A stretch of 64,000 nucleotides of DNA from Bryobacteraceae bacterium (GCA_030041495.1 JASHNT010000103.1:18128-82127); one strand, 5' to 3'. Counted from the first letter of the stretch, positions 52,033 to 61,005 are shown. Notes: generated by a model not told the origin, from the sequence alone. A program made the numbers and translations.

Positions 52033-53133
52033 CTACCTCCTTCCGCCCAGTCTTTGGATCTCCGCCGCCACCTGATCCAGCGGCAGGATCCGTTCCGCCA
52101 GCCCCGCGCCGGCCACCGCGCCCGGCATGCCCCACACCACGCTGGAGGCTTCGTCCTGGGCCAGAATGCTGGCCCCGCGCGCCTTCAGGATTTCGGATCC
52201 ACGCAAGCCGTCCTGGCCCATGCCCGTCAGGATCACCGCGATCGCCGCGCCCCCGTAGACTTCGCCCACCGAGGCGAACAAAGCGTCCACCGCCGGACGG
52301 CAGGAATTGAGCGGCGCCGATTGATCCAGGCACACGCGCACCGAGGTTCCCTCCGGCGCGACCTTCATGTGATAGTCGCCCGGCGCGATCAGAACTTTTC
52401 CCGGCTCGACCGCGTCGCCTTGCTTGGCCTCTTCCACGCGTAAAGGGCAGACCGCGCGCAGCCGGTCGGCCAGCAGGCGGGTAAACAGCGGCGGCATATG
52501 CTGCACCACCAGCACCGGCAGCGGAAAGGCAGCCGGCAGACCGGGCAGCATCGCGGCCAGCGCCGTCGGTCCGCCCGTGGAGACTCCGATCGCGACCACC
52601 CGGGGCTGCGTCCTGGCGGAGGCGGCCCGGAGCGCGGGCACCGCGCCAGGGACCACCGGCGTGACGGCGGAGGCAGCCCGGCGCGGCTGCGGCAGCCGGA
52701 AAAACTGCTTGATCTTGGGAACCAGCTCTTCCCGCAACCGGGCCATGGAGCGGTCCAGCGACCCCTCATTGGAAGCCTTGGTTACGTAGTCGTCGGCGCC
52801 CAGCGTCAGCGCCTCCAGAGTCACCGCCGCGCCGCGCTCGGTCAAGGTGCTGAACATGATCACGCGCGTCTGCGGATGGCTCTTGCGGATGCGCCGCAGC
52901 GTCTCCAGCCCGTCCATCTCCGGCATCTCGATGTCCAGCGTCAGAATGTCCGGGTTCATCTGCGGGATGCGCTGCAAAGCGATGGCCCCGTTGCCCGCTA
53001 CCCCCACCACCTCGATCCAGGGGTCCTGCTCCAGCGCGTGCGTCACCAGCCGCCGGATCACCACCGAATCGTCCACCACCAGCACGCGGATCCGTTCGCC
53101 GGGCTGCAACGCGCGTACGCTTACCGCGGCCAT
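52033..53133 (-). CDS. cheB: Protein-glutamate methylesterase/deamidase CheB
   Basis: A 366-residue protein with receiver (D67 in LTLDIEMPEMDG) and methylesterase domain. The catalytic triad is S185 in AIGVSTGGPTAL, H212 in VVQHMPPLFT and D308 in LTGMGQDGL. It removes receptor methyl groups after CheA phosphorylation, giving adaptation together with CheR. One base separates it from the cheY stop. Confidence 0.95.
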   Translation of the reverse strand: MAAVSVRALQPGERIRVLVVDDSVVIRRLVTHALEQDPWIEVVGVAGNGAIALQRIPQMNPDILTLDIEMPEMDGLETLRRIRKSHPQTRVIMFSTLTERGAAVTLEALTLGADDYVTKASNEGSLDRSMARLREELVPKIKQFFRLPQPRRAASAVTPVVPGAVPALRAASARTQPRVVAIGVSTGGPTALAAMLPGLPAAFPLPVLVVQHMPPLFTRLLADRLRAVCPLRVEEAKQGDAVEPGKVLIAPGDYHMKVAPEGTSVRVCLDQSAPLNSCRPAVDALFASVGEVYGGAAIAVILTGMGQDGLRGSEILKARGASILAQDEASSVVWGMPGAVAGAGLAERILPLDQVAAEIQRLGGRR

Positions 53134-53134
53134 A

Positions 53135-53509
53135 TCAAGGAACCATCCCCACCAACTGGAGCTTCTCCACCAGGACGTCCCGGTTGAACGGCTTCATGAT
53201 GTATTCGTTCGCGCCGGCCTCCAGCGCCGCCGTCATGTGATCCATTTCGGTTTCGGTGGTGACCATCACGATCACCACCGAAGCCAGCTCCGGATTTCCC
53301 CGCACCCGCTTGAGCAGATCCAGACCGTTTACCTCCGGCATGTTCCAGTCGGCCAGCACCAGGTTCACTCCGGTCTTCCCGGACGCCAGGATCTCCAGCG
53401 CCTGTTTGCCATCGGCCGCTTCGCATACCTCGTAGCCCAGCTCCGTCAAATGGCGCGCCAGAATCATGCGCATCGCTTTCGAATCATCCACGACTAACGC
53501 TTTGGCCAT
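53135..53509 (-). CDS. cheY: Chemotaxis response regulator CheY
   Basis: A 124-residue stand-alone receiver. D8-D9 bind Mg, D54 in LVLADWNMPEV is the phosphoacceptor, the switch Thr lies in VIVMVTTETEMDH and Lys in YIMKPFN. It carries the signal from CheA to the flagellar motor. It sits between the receptor gene and cheB in the operon. Confidence 0.94.
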   Translation of the reverse strand: MAKALVVDDSKAMRMILARHLTELGYEVCEAADGKQALEILASGKTGVNLVLADWNMPEVNGLDLLKRVRGNPELASVVIVMVTTETEMDHMTAALEAGANEYIMKPFNRDVLVEKLQLVGMVP

Positions 53510-53525
53510 GCTGCACCAGACTTGT

Positions 53526-55391
53526 TCAGACGGTGAATTTGGAGATCACGGTTTGCAGACGCGCCGCCATGTGGCTCAGCTCCTGCGCCGCTTTCTGCGT
53601 GTCGTTGGCGCCTTGCGTGGTGTTCTTGGCGGCCACGGCCACCCCGCCGATATTCTTGGCGATGTCGTTGACGCCCTTTGCCGCTTCGCTTACGCTGCGG
53701 CCGATTTCGTTGGTGGTCACCGTCTGCTCCTCCACCGCCGAGGCGATGCTGTTGGAAATATCGTTGATCTGGTTGATGATCGTCCCGATCTCCTCGATCG
53801 CCTTCACCGCCCCCTTGGTGTCCCCCTGGATGGCCTCGATCTTCTGGCCGATCTCCTCGGTCGCCTTGGCGGTCTGCTTGGCCAGCTCCTTCACTTCGTT
53901 GGCCACCACCGCGAAGCCCTTCCCGGCTTCCCCGGCGCGCGCCGCTTCGATGGTCGCGTTCAACGCCAGCAGGTTGGTCTGCTGCGCGATGGAAGTGATC
54001 ACCTTGATCACGTTGCCGATCTCCTGGCTGGATTCGCCCAGCTTCTTCACGGTTTCGTTGGTGGATTGCGCCACGCTCACCGCGTTCTTGGCCACCCGCG
54101 CCGATTCATTGGCGTTCTTGGAGATCTCGCGGATGGAAACCTGCATCTGCTCGGAGGCCGAAGCCACCGAAGAGACATTCTTGGAAACCTGCTCGCTGGC
54201 CGCCGAGACCACGTTGGCCTGCGTCGCCGTCTCCTCCGCGTTGCCCGCCATCTGCTGGCTCACTGCGGTCAGCTCCTCGGAAGAAGAAGCCAGAGCGGAG
54301 GTGTTCTGCGAGGTCTCCGAAATCAATCCGGTCAGGTTGGTGCGCATGTCCTCGATGGTGTTATTGATGAAGGCCTTCTTGCCGGGGAATTTTTCAAGGA
54401 TGGCCCTGAAGTTGCCTTTGCCGAATTCGGCCACGCACGCCATGGCTTTTTTCTTCACCGCGATATGCCCGGCCACCATCTTGTTGACGCCCTCGGCCAT
54501 CGCGCGGAAGGAGCCTTCGAACTGGTCCGGGGGAATGATTACGTCGATTTCGCCCAGGTCGTGCTCGTGCGACATGTGGTTCATCGCCTTCACGAAACCT
54601 TCCAGGTTCTGGGTAAACACGTTCTTGATGGTCCCCACCTGCTCGCCCTGATCCCCCGGCGCGGTCACGGAGGACATTTCGATTCCCGCGGATTTCAGAA
54701 CGTTATAGAGCGTGCAGAGAATGAAGGAATCGCCGATGGCCTGCAGATCCAGATTGAAGACTTTGAGGACCGCCGCCTTCACCCGGCGGATCTTGTCCTC
54801 GTCATCCAAATCCCGGCGCAGGTAGCGGTCAAGCAACTCCTCGTACTCGGCGTAGGCGCCGACGTACCATTTGAACGGCAGGTTGATGCGGTCGTGCACT
54901 TCCCCGACGTATAGACGCTTTTCGAAGTAGCGCAGGTCATAGTTGACCGACGCTCCCGCGAAAACTTCGGTGAGATATCCGGCTTGGGAAGCCTCCAGCG
55001 CCGTGCGCAGAGCCGCCAGCGGCATTTTGCGCTCTCGCGCGAAGTTCTCGAAGAACTCCCGCGTGGCCGGGAACTGGAACTGAAAGTCATAGAACTCCTT
55101 GGCGATCTGAGCCGCCATTGACTGCGCCCACGGGGCCATCTCCAGCAGCAACTCGCGCTCTTCGGCGCCCAGGCGGATGAATTGGCGGCGCTGCGCCACT
55201 GAATTCTCGTCCATGCCGAAGCGCCGGGCAAGACTTTCCCCACGCACCGTCCAATCCGCTTCCACCTGCCGTGGACGCGCGGTCTGGATGGACGCGCTCC
55301 GCGCCGGGCGAGTCTCGCGCGGCTCGCCGGCCACGGCCACTCCGCCGCCCGCCGTCTGGGACCGGCTCCCGTCTGTTCTCCTGCTGTTCAT
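53526..55391 (-). CDS. Globin-coupled chemoreceptor (HemAT-like)
   Basis: A 621-residue soluble receptor. Residues 1-50 are a low-complexity leader. Residues 55-205 form a protoglobin-type sensor: [20 protein letters not shown], then [20 protein letters not shown] with the probable proximal haem ligand H166. There are no membrane helices. The signalling hairpin tip is [20 protein letters not shown] followed by [18 protein letters not shown]. Oxygen or redox state of the haem would control CheA, as in HemAT aerotaxis. AAGGAG lies eight to nine bases before the ATG; an upstream opening is not needed. Coded inside the che operon between cheW and cheY. Confidence 0.87.
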   Translation of the reverse strand: MNSRRTDGSRSQTAGGGVAVAGEPRETRPARSASIQTARPRQVEADWTVRGESLARRFGMDENSVAQRRQFIRLGAEERELLLEMAPWAQSMAAQIAKEFYDFQFQFPATREFFENFARERKMPLAALRTALEASQAGYLTEVFAGASVNYDLRYFEKRLYVGEVHDRINLPFKWYVGAYAEYEELLDRYLRRDLDDEDKIRRVKAAVLKVFNLDLQAIGDSFILCTLYNVLKSAGIEMSSVTAPGDQGEQVGTIKNVFTQNLEGFVKAMNHMSHEHDLGEIDVIIPPDQFEGSFRAMAEGVNKMVAGHIAVKKKAMACVAEFGKGNFRAILEKFPGKKAFINNTIEDMRTNLTGLISETSQNTSALASSSEELTAVSQQMAGNAEETATQANVVSAASEQVSKNVSSVASASEQMQVSIREISKNANESARVAKNAVSVAQSTNETVKKLGESSQEIGNVIKVITSIAQQTNLLALNATIEAARAGEAGKGFAVVANEVKELAKQTAKATEEIGQKIEAIQGDTKGAVKAIEEIGTIINQINDISNSIASAVEEQTVTTNEIGRSVSEAAKGVNDIAKNIGGVAVAAKNTTQGANDTQKAAQELSHMAARLQTVISKFTV

Positions 55392-55464
55392 GTTCTGTGC
55401 TCCTTGTGAGGTTGAATCGATTGAGCTGCCCGGCGCCGCGTTCGGAGAAGCGGCGCGGAGCAGG

Positions 55465-55944
55465 TTAGGCGGCACCGGCTTGCGCCAGTTCCACCGTGTG
55501 CTCCGTGTCGAGGACCAGCAGTAGCCGGTCCTTAAGTTTGTAGACTCCGCGGATCAGGTCGCGCGCCGCCTGGTCCAGATTTTCCGGCGGCGCTTCGTAA
55601 GCCGCCCCGTCCACCTCGAGAACGTCGCCGATTTCGTCCACCAGCAGGCTGACCGCGCCTTCTTCGCTGCGCACCACCATGTTCATGGGCGCCTGTCCGC
55701 CGGGGCGCGGCGGCAGCGCCAGCCGGCGGCGCATGTCGATGGCGGTCACAATCTGGCCGCGCAGATTGATCAGCCCCTCGATCACGTCGGGGGCTTGCGG
55801 CACCCGGGTCATCTGCTGGAAGCGCAGCACCTCCTGCACGCACAGCACGTCCACCCCGAAGAACAAATCCCCCACGAAGAACGTGGAAAATTGGCCGCTC
55901 GATTTGCTGACCTCGGTTCTTGAATTCGCCGTCTCAGACGCCAT
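55465..55944 (-). CDS. cheW: Chemotaxis coupling protein CheW
   Basis: A 159-residue single CheW domain (SH3-like double barrel): [40 protein letters not shown] and [20 protein letters not shown]. It links the receptor to CheA. ATG 55944 is placed two bases after the cheA stop; a longer opening upstream lies wholly within cheA and is a shadow. The 73-base gap to the receptor ATG is the largest in the operon. Confidence 0.93.
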   Translation of the reverse strand: MASETANSRTEVSKSSGQFSTFFVGDLFFGVDVLCVQEVLRFQQMTRVPQAPDVIEGLINLRGQIVTAIDMRRRLALPPRPGGQAPMNMVVRSEEGAVSLLVDEIGDVLEVDGAAYEAPPENLDQAARDLIRGVYKLKDRLLLVLDTEHTVELAQAGAA

Positions 55945-55946
55945 GG

Positions 55947-58502
55947 TTATCGCTCCTTGCCCGCGCCCACAAGCGCGTCCCTGGGCGGATTCACCGCCGC
56001 CGCCAGGCGAGCCACCGAGTCGAGCATGGCTTCGCGATTGAACTTCAGCTGGCAATCCTGGAAGCCGTTGTCCCGGCCGGCTGCCTGCGCCTGCTCCGCC
56101 GAGTTCGCCAAGGCTAGCACCGGAATGCGTTCCCACTCCGGCCGCCTCCGCATGGCCGTCACGAAATCGCCGCCGCTATGCGGGAGATCCAGCGCGGCCA
56201 CCACCACGTCCACCGGATTGTGCTCCAGCCCGCGAATGGCTTCCTCGCCGCTGGCTGCTTCCAGCACGCGATAGCCGGCCATGTCCAGGCCGCTGCGGAT
56301 CAGTCCGCGCGAAAACGCCGAAGCTTCCGCCACCAGCACCCGCCGTGCGCCGGATGCGCCGTCGGCGCTGCGGAACCAATTCGCGGCGGCTTGCAGCACG
56401 TAGTTCAGGTCCAGGAAATCCGTCACGCGTTTGCCCACCACGGCCGATCCCAGCAAGCCCGGCCGCGAAGCTCCCTGGCGCACGCTTACCACGTCCTCCA
56501 CGACGTCCAGGATCTGGTCCACCGCCAGTCCTACGCTGTGGTCGCCGTCGTTGAAGACGATCACTTGAACCGGGTCGGCGGCCTGCGCCAGCCCGGCCGC
56601 GCCGGGCTGCAGTAAGTCGCGCAAGGAAGCCAGCGGAAGAATGCGGCCGCGGTATTGCACCACCTGGTCCCCGCCCGCGCGTTCGATGGAATTCGCCGGA
56701 AATTCTTCCAGGCGCGCCACCAGCCCCAGCGGCACGGCCAGACGGTGGAAGGAGCCGGCGCGGAACAGCAGCAGCCGCTCCAACTGCGCCGCGGATTGCG
56801 TCTTCTGTTCCTGCGCCGCGCGCGTCTGCTCATGCACTTCCGCCAGCACTCCGGAGCGCTGCCCGATGCCCAACACGTCCAGGATCAGCGCCACGCGGCC
56901 GTCGCCCATGATGGTCGCGCCGGCGTAGACGCTCAGCCCTTTCAACTGCTTGCCCAACGGCTTGACCACGATCTCCTGCGTGTCGTGAATGGCATCCACC
57001 ACCAGCCCGAACTGCCGGTCTTCGGCTTGCAGCACCACGATGTTCACCGCGGCTGAGTCGCGCGCCGCGCTGAGCCCCAACACCCGGTCCAGATACGCAA
57101 TCGGCAACAGGCTCCCGCGCCTGCGGTACACCGGCGTGCCGTGCACCTGCTCGATGTGTCTTTCACTCGAGTCGCCCTCCAGGCGGATCAGCTCCAGCAG
57201 GCTGACCTGCGGAATCACGAACCGCTCACCCCCGCTGGCGATCACCAGCCCGGGAATGATGGCCAGCGTCAGAGGAATCTTCAACTTCACCGTGGAGCCT
57301 TCGCCCGCCCGGCTGAAAATGTCCACCACGCCCCCGATCTTTTCGATGTTGGATTTCACCACATCCATGCCCACGCCCCGGCCGGAAACGTTGGTCACAA
57401 TCTTGGCTGTCGAGAATCCGGGCTGGAAGATCAAATTCAGCGCTTCGCGGTCGGTCATCTTCTCGGCGTGCTCCGGCCGCAACAGCCCCTTTTCGATTCC
57501 CTTCTGTTTGACCCGTGCGACGTCGATGCCCGCTCCGTCGTCGGCGATCTCGATGTTGACCTGCCCGCCCTCGTGATACGCGCGCAGCGCCAGCGTCCCT
57601 TGTGGCTTCTTCCCGGCGCGCTGCCGCGCCTCCGGAGCTTCGATGCCGTGGTCGCAGGCATTGCGCACCAGGTGCACCAGCGGATCCTTGATGGCCTCGA
57701 TGATGGTCCGGTCCAGTTCCGTCTCCGCGCCTTCCATCTCCAGCCGTATCTGCTTGCCCAGCGACACGGCCATGTCGCGAACCACGCGCGGCAGTTTGTT
57801 CCAGACCATCCCGATCGGCTGCATGCGCGTCTTCATGACGCCTTCTTGCAATTCCGTGGTGATCAGGTTCAGCCGCTGCGAGGTCGCATTGAGCGCGGCG
57901 TCTTCGCGCTCCGCGTTGAATTGCAGGATCTGGTTGCGCGTCAGTACCAGCTCGCCCACCAAGTCCATCAGCTTGTCGAGCAGCCCCACGCCCACGCGGA
58001 TATTCGAGTCCGCCACCGCGGAGCTCTTGGCGGCGTCCTCCTCACGCTTCGTGCTTTCCTGCGGGTCCGCGGGTACCGGCTTGGAGCCGGGCTTCGGTTC
58101 GCTTGGCTGGGCGTCCTGCCGCGCGGTCGCGCGCAGCCGCTCCACTAGATCCTCGAATTGTCCGGAGCCTTCTTCGCCGCTGGCTTCAATCGATGTCATG
58201 ATCTTGCGCACCGCGTCGACCGTTTGCAGAATGAGCGAGACCAGGGATGGCGTTAACTCTCTTTGGCGGTCGCGCAACTGGCTGAGCAGATTTTCCGCCT
58301 GGTGCGCGATGCGCTCCAGATTCGTGAAACCCAAAAAGCCGCACGTGCCTTTGATGGTGTGGATGGTGCGGAAGATACTCGCCAGCAGTTCGGCATCTTT
58401 AGGCCGCTTTTCCAGTTCCACTAGTTCCCGATCCAGGCGGGAAAGATTCTCGTGGCTCTCCACCAAAAATTCCCGGATGATGTCCTGATCCTGCTCTTGC
58501 AT
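55947..58502 (-). CDS. cheA: Chemotaxis histidine kinase CheA with extra CheW and pseudo-receiver domains
   Basis: An 851-residue kinase. Domains in order: Hpt with H48 (TIHTIKGTCGFLGF), a linker, the dimerisation and HATPase domain (LVHLVRNACDHGIEAPEARQ, IEIADDGAGIDVARV, FQPGFSTA, SGRGVGMDVVKSNIEKIGG), a CheW-like P5 domain, a second CheW-like domain (from about 590) and a C-terminal receiver-like domain (735-851). In the receiver the phosphoacceptor position reads VDVVVAALDLP, Ala instead of Asp, and the acidic pair reads VAEAS, so it cannot be phosphorylated normally. First gene of the operon, downstream of a sigma28-like box. Confidence 0.93.
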   Translation of the reverse strand: MQEQDQDIIREFLVESHENLSRLDRELVELEKRPKDAELLASIFRTIHTIKGTCGFLGFTNLERIAHQAENLLSQLRDRQRELTPSLVSLILQTVDAVRKIMTSIEASGEEGSGQFEDLVERLRATARQDAQPSEPKPGSKPVPADPQESTKREEDAAKSSAVADSNIRVGVGLLDKLMDLVGELVLTRNQILQFNAEREDAALNATSQRLNLITTELQEGVMKTRMQPIGMVWNKLPRVVRDMAVSLGKQIRLEMEGAETELDRTIIEAIKDPLVHLVRNACDHGIEAPEARQRAGKKPQGTLALRAYHEGGQVNIEIADDGAGIDVARVKQKGIEKGLLRPEHAEKMTDREALNLIFQPGFSTAKIVTNVSGRGVGMDVVKSNIEKIGGVVDIFSRAGEGSTVKLKIPLTLAIIPGLVIASGGERFVIPQVSLLELIRLEGDSSERHIEQVHGTPVYRRRGSLLPIAYLDRVLGLSAARDSAAVNIVVLQAEDRQFGLVVDAIHDTQEIVVKPLGKQLKGLSVYAGATIMGDGRVALILDVLGIGQRSGVLAEVHEQTRAAQEQKTQSAAQLERLLLFRAGSFHRLAVPLGLVARLEEFPANSIERAGGDQVVQYRGRILPLASLRDLLQPGAAGLAQAADPVQVIVFNDGDHSVGLAVDQILDVVEDVVSVRQGASRPGLLGSAVVGKRVTDFLDLNYVLQAAANWFRSADGASGARRVLVAEASAFSRGLIRSGLDMAGYRVLEAASGEEAIRGLEHNPVDVVVAALDLPHSGGDFVTAMRRRPEWERIPVLALANSAEQAQAAGRDNGFQDCQLKFNREAMLDSVARLAAAVNPPRDALVGAGKER

Positions 58503-58595
58503 GCCTGTGTGTTCTCCAGACCGGCGGCGGCCTTTTCGACCAAGCAGCCGCGTGCTTGCCGGCGCTGCTGGTACCGCGCAGCCTCGCCACTGAGG

Positions 58596-58622
58596 TTATC
58601 GGTCCGCGCACGCAAGACTTAT
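58596..58622 (-). promoter_or_regulatory. Sigma28-like promoter of the che operon
   Basis: On the minus strand ATAA (58622-58619), 15 bases, and ACCGATAA (58603-58596) fit TAAA-N15-GCCGATAA well, including the whole CCGATAA core. The cheA ATG lies about 94 bases downstream. This would place chemotaxis under the flagellar sigma factor controlled by FlgM. Identified by eye. Confidence 0.55.
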
Positions 58623-58717
58623 ATATTCCGCGTTTTTGGCCAGAGGTATTGCCGAGCCGACGCGGATCGGCCTATTTTCGTCGCTCGCGCGATGGTAGAC
58701 TGTTCATGAAGCCGCTT

Positions 58718-58795
58718 GCGCCCGTAGCTCAGTCTGGATAGAGCGTTTGCCTCCGGAGCAAAAGGTCAGAGGTTCGAATCCTCTCGGGCGTACCA
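58718..58795 (+). tRNA. tRNA-Arg(CCG)
   Basis: A complete cloverleaf: acceptor GCGCCCG pairing with CGGGCGT (one G-U), D arm GCTC/GAGC, anticodon stem TTTGC/GCAAA around the loop CTCCGGA giving anticodon CCG for codon CGG, variable loop AGGTC, T arm AGAGG-TTCGAAT-CCTCT, discriminator A and an encoded CCA. It lies just before a block of mobile-element genes and its 3' end is the likely integration site. Confidence 0.96.
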
Positions 58796-58831
58796 CTTCT
58801 CAAAGACTTAGCGGCCTCTCGGCCCTCGAAA

Positions 58832-58866
58832 ACCCTGCGCAGACCTTTTGCTCTGCGGGGTTTTTG
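58832..58866 (+). terminator. Rho-independent terminator behind tRNA-Arg
   Basis: GCAGA (58838-58843 region) pairs with TCTGC and flanking CCC with GGG, closed further by AAAA/TTTT, with a small bulge on the left arm and a CCTTTTGC loop; the right arm runs into TTTTTG. It would end the tRNA transcript 40-70 bases behind its 3' end. Confidence 0.6.
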
Positions 58867-58900
58867 TCCACTTAACGTCCATTTTGTCCAAGTAGCGTCC
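58865..58900 (+). repeat. Tandem TGTCC/CGTCC repeats next to the tRNA
   Basis: TGTCCA at 58865, CGTCCA at 58876, TGTCCA at 58885 and CGTCCA at 58896 form two copies of a 20-base unit (TGTCCAxxTAxCGTCCA). Such closely spaced direct repeats near a tRNA-side border resemble arm-type binding sites of tyrosine integrases. The TGTCC core returns in the array at 60823-61005. Confidence 0.6.
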
Positions 58901-58981
58901 AGGAAACCGCACAGCCGGTGAGTTCGCGGATCGGGCCGTCTTAGGCCCATAGCAACAGGGTTTTCGAACGCACCAAAGAAG

Positions 58982-59004
58982 GCGCCGCACCAGCGGCGCT
59001 TTTT
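58982..59004 (+). terminator. Rho-independent terminator upstream of the primase gene
   Basis: GCGCCGC (58982-58988), loop ACCA, GCGGCGC (58993-58999) and TTTTT make a compact intrinsic terminator on the plus strand, 45 bases before the primase start. It either ends a short transcript that begins behind the tRNA or attenuates entry into the element genes. Confidence 0.7.
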
Positions 59005-59049
59005 CATTTTCCGGGAGTGAATTATGGCCCCTAGCTTCGAGGTGATCAT

Positions 59050-59766
59050 ATGACAGCCGCAGACATTGCACAGAGCCTTCAGGGGCGAAAGTCGGGCTCC
59101 GGTTGGATCGCACGTTGCCCAGCGCACGAGGATCACCGCCCATCTCTGAGCCTCAAGGACGCCGACGGCAAGGTGCTGGTGCACTGCCACACCGGCTGCC
59201 CGCAGCAGGCGGTCGTCGCCGCGCTTAAGGCACAAGGTTTATGGCCGGAGCGCGAACAGCCCAACCGAATCGTCGCGACATACGACTACCGTGATGAAAG
59301 TGGTGAGCTACTTTACCAGGTGGTCCGTACCGAGCCCAAGGGATTTTTCCAGCGGCGTCCTGACGGATCAGGCGGCTGGGTCAACAAAACGGCGCAGCGC
59401 CAAGTTCTCTACCATCTCTCGGAAGTTCTCGAGGCGCCCATCGTTTTCGTTTGCGAAGGCGAGAAGGACGTTGAAACTCTCCGGGAGTACGGGTTTGTGG
59501 CGACAACCAACGCCGGCGGCGCGCAGGCGCCTTGGCTTGCCGTCTACACAGAGGCGCTGCGTGGACGGGAAGTCATCTTGCTGCCAGACCGTGATCGCCC
59601 GGGAATCGAACGAGTCGCCCGTATTGCACGGGCATTAGTGGGCAGGGTCGCGCGCCTGACCATCCTGGAGTTGGAGGGCGCCAAGGACGTAACCGATTGG
59701 TTCCGAAGCGGACATTCCGAATGTGAACTGATCGCCCAGCTTGAGGATCGTGAGGTTGCTCGATGA
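59050..59766 (+). CDS. Primase with CHC2 zinc finger and Toprim domain
   Basis: A 238-residue primase of phage/plasmid type. The zinc finger has C23, H26, C46 and C50 in ARCPAHEDHRPSLSL ... VLVHCHTGCPQQ. The Toprim core shows the Glu in VFVCEGEKDVETLREYG and the Asp pair in VILLPDRDRPGIE. It would make RNA primers for element replication. GAGGTGAT precedes the ATG. The gene overlaps the ATPase gene by four bases, the usual primase-helicase pairing of mobile elements. Confidence 0.88.
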   Translation: MTAADIAQSLQGRKSGSGWIARCPAHEDHRPSLSLKDADGKVLVHCHTGCPQQAVVAALKAQGLWPEREQPNRIVATYDYRDESGELLYQVVRTEPKGFFQRRPDGSGGWVNKTAQRQVLYHLSEVLEAPIVFVCEGEKDVETLREYGFVATTNAGGAQAPWLAVYTEALRGREVILLPDRDRPGIERVARIARALVGRVARLTILELEGAKDVTDWFRSGHSECELIAQLEDREVAR

Positions 59767-60800
59767 AACGCGAAATTGTCGCTGAAGCGGATATCGAGGC
59801 GTTTGCCAGGGCGACAGCGGACCACGGTCCTGAGCCCACAGATCCGGAACCGCTGGTTTGGATCGGAGGTGCAGAATTGAGCCAGATTACACCGCGGTGC
59901 AAGCAGATGGTCGTCGATAAGTTCCTTCCTGCGGCAGCCTCGATGCTCAACGCTTCCAAGGCGAAGAGTGGCAAAACCACCCTAATGGTGGAAATCTGTC
60001 ATGCCGTGAGCACGGGACGTCTGGCGCTGGGCCGGTACACCGTTACGCAAGGGCCGGTGCTCTACTGGCTTGCTGATGATCCCAATGTCAGCAGATTCGC
60101 GGAAGCCTGGCGGGTTGTGAGCGGCGGAGCCACGGTCGAGAATTTCCATTTGTGTACAACACGCCAACATCTTTACCCTGATGGGATCATCAACCTGCGA
60201 AAGGCCGTCAAGCAATTCCAACCCGTGCTTATTGTCGTGGATTCCTATACGACCATCCGAACCCCGCGAGCAAGAAATGCCGATTTCGTGAAGGCCGAAT
60301 ATGACGACATGCGCTGCCTTGCGGAACTGGGCGCGGAAAGCGGAGCCGGGATCAATCTCATTCACCATCAGAGCAAGACCAAACATACCGATCCGTTCGA
60401 CTCGGTGGCCGGCAGCTTCGCGATGAGCGCGGGTACCGACGGCCGCATGCTCGTGGAGAAGCTCGAAGATACGGAACGCATCGTACGAATCGACGGCCGC
60501 GACCTAGACGCATTCGAGTTTGTTTATGCGCGCGGAGCCGATCGGCGGTTATTCGCTGTGATCGATGGGCCCGCCGCCGCTCACTGGGACCGGCTGCGGA
60601 TCGTAGCGAGAAGACAGTACGCGTCTTTCACCGCCGCTCAGGTCGGGGAGTTGCTCGGCGTGACTGACAGGCAGGCAAGGCGGAACCTCGCGCAATGGGA
60701 GCATATCGGCGCGGTGGTGGAGTCGGAGCGGGGCAAGTACATGCTTGAAGGTAGTGTAAGCGACGCTGCGACGCGACTACAGAATGCAACTCGAGAGTGA
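59763..60800 (+). CDS. RecA-fold replication ATPase/helicase (RepA-like) with HTH tail
   Basis: A 345-residue protein. Walker A is NASKAKSGKTTLMVE (K71), lacking the first Gly of the classic loop, as is common in this RepA-like family. Walker B is VLIVVDSYTTIRTP (D160), and NLIHHQSKTK is the following sensor strand. The C-terminal 70 residues form a winged-helix-like tail (FTAAQVGELLGVTDRQARRN). It is likely the replicative helicase or initiator of the element. An iteron array starts 23 bases behind its stop. Confidence 0.85.
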   Translation: MKREIVAEADIEAFARATADHGPEPTDPEPLVWIGGAELSQITPRCKQMVVDKFLPAAASMLNASKAKSGKTTLMVEICHAVSTGRLALGRYTVTQGPVLYWLADDPNVSRFAEAWRVVSGGATVENFHLCTTRQHLYPDGIINLRKAVKQFQPVLIVVDSYTTIRTPRARNADFVKAEYDDMRCLAELGAESGAGINLIHHQSKTKHTDPFDSVAGSFAMSAGTDGRMLVEKLEDTERIVRIDGRDLDAFEFVYARGADRRLFAVIDGPAAAHWDRLRIVARRQYASFTAAQVGELLGVTDRQARRNLAQWEHIGAVVESERGKYMLEGSVSDAATRLQNATRE

Positions 60801-60822
60801 CAATCTCACGAACGGTCGTGAA

Positions 60823-61005
60823 TGTCCAAATGTCCAATACTCTCTCTCGTGTCCGTAATGTCCGATATGTCCTTAATGTCCGCAATGTCCGTTCGCCTAA
60901 GCCCCCAAGATCGAGTGCTTTGCGAACCGAACCGGCCAGCAGAGATACGAACCTGGTGAGGCTCCGGACATCGCGGACATCCGAGTCATACCGGACAGGC
61001 GGACA
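60823..61005 (+). repeat. Iteron array with TGTCC direct and GGACA inverted repeats
   Basis: TGTCC starts at 60823, 60831, 60850, 60859, 60868, 60877 and 60886; the last five are exactly nine bases apart with TGTCCG(T/A)AA-like units. The reverse-complement GGACA starts at 60966, 60975, 60993 and 61001, again in steps close to nine. The two halves face each other across about 75 bases. This is the form of a plasmid-type iteron origin or a multi-site operator. No gene is found in 60801-61083. Confidence 0.75.

Noticed and set aside
53466..54914. 482-codon plus-strand frame opposite the chemoreceptor
   Set aside because: Leu/Gly/His/Arg-rich shadow; the minus strand has an unmistakable MCP signalling domain.
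58729..59235. Minus-strand frame ending in ERIRTSDLLLRRQTLYP
   Set aside because: This peptide is the well-known spurious translation of the antisense strand of a tRNA gene; here it overlaps tRNA-Arg and the primase start.
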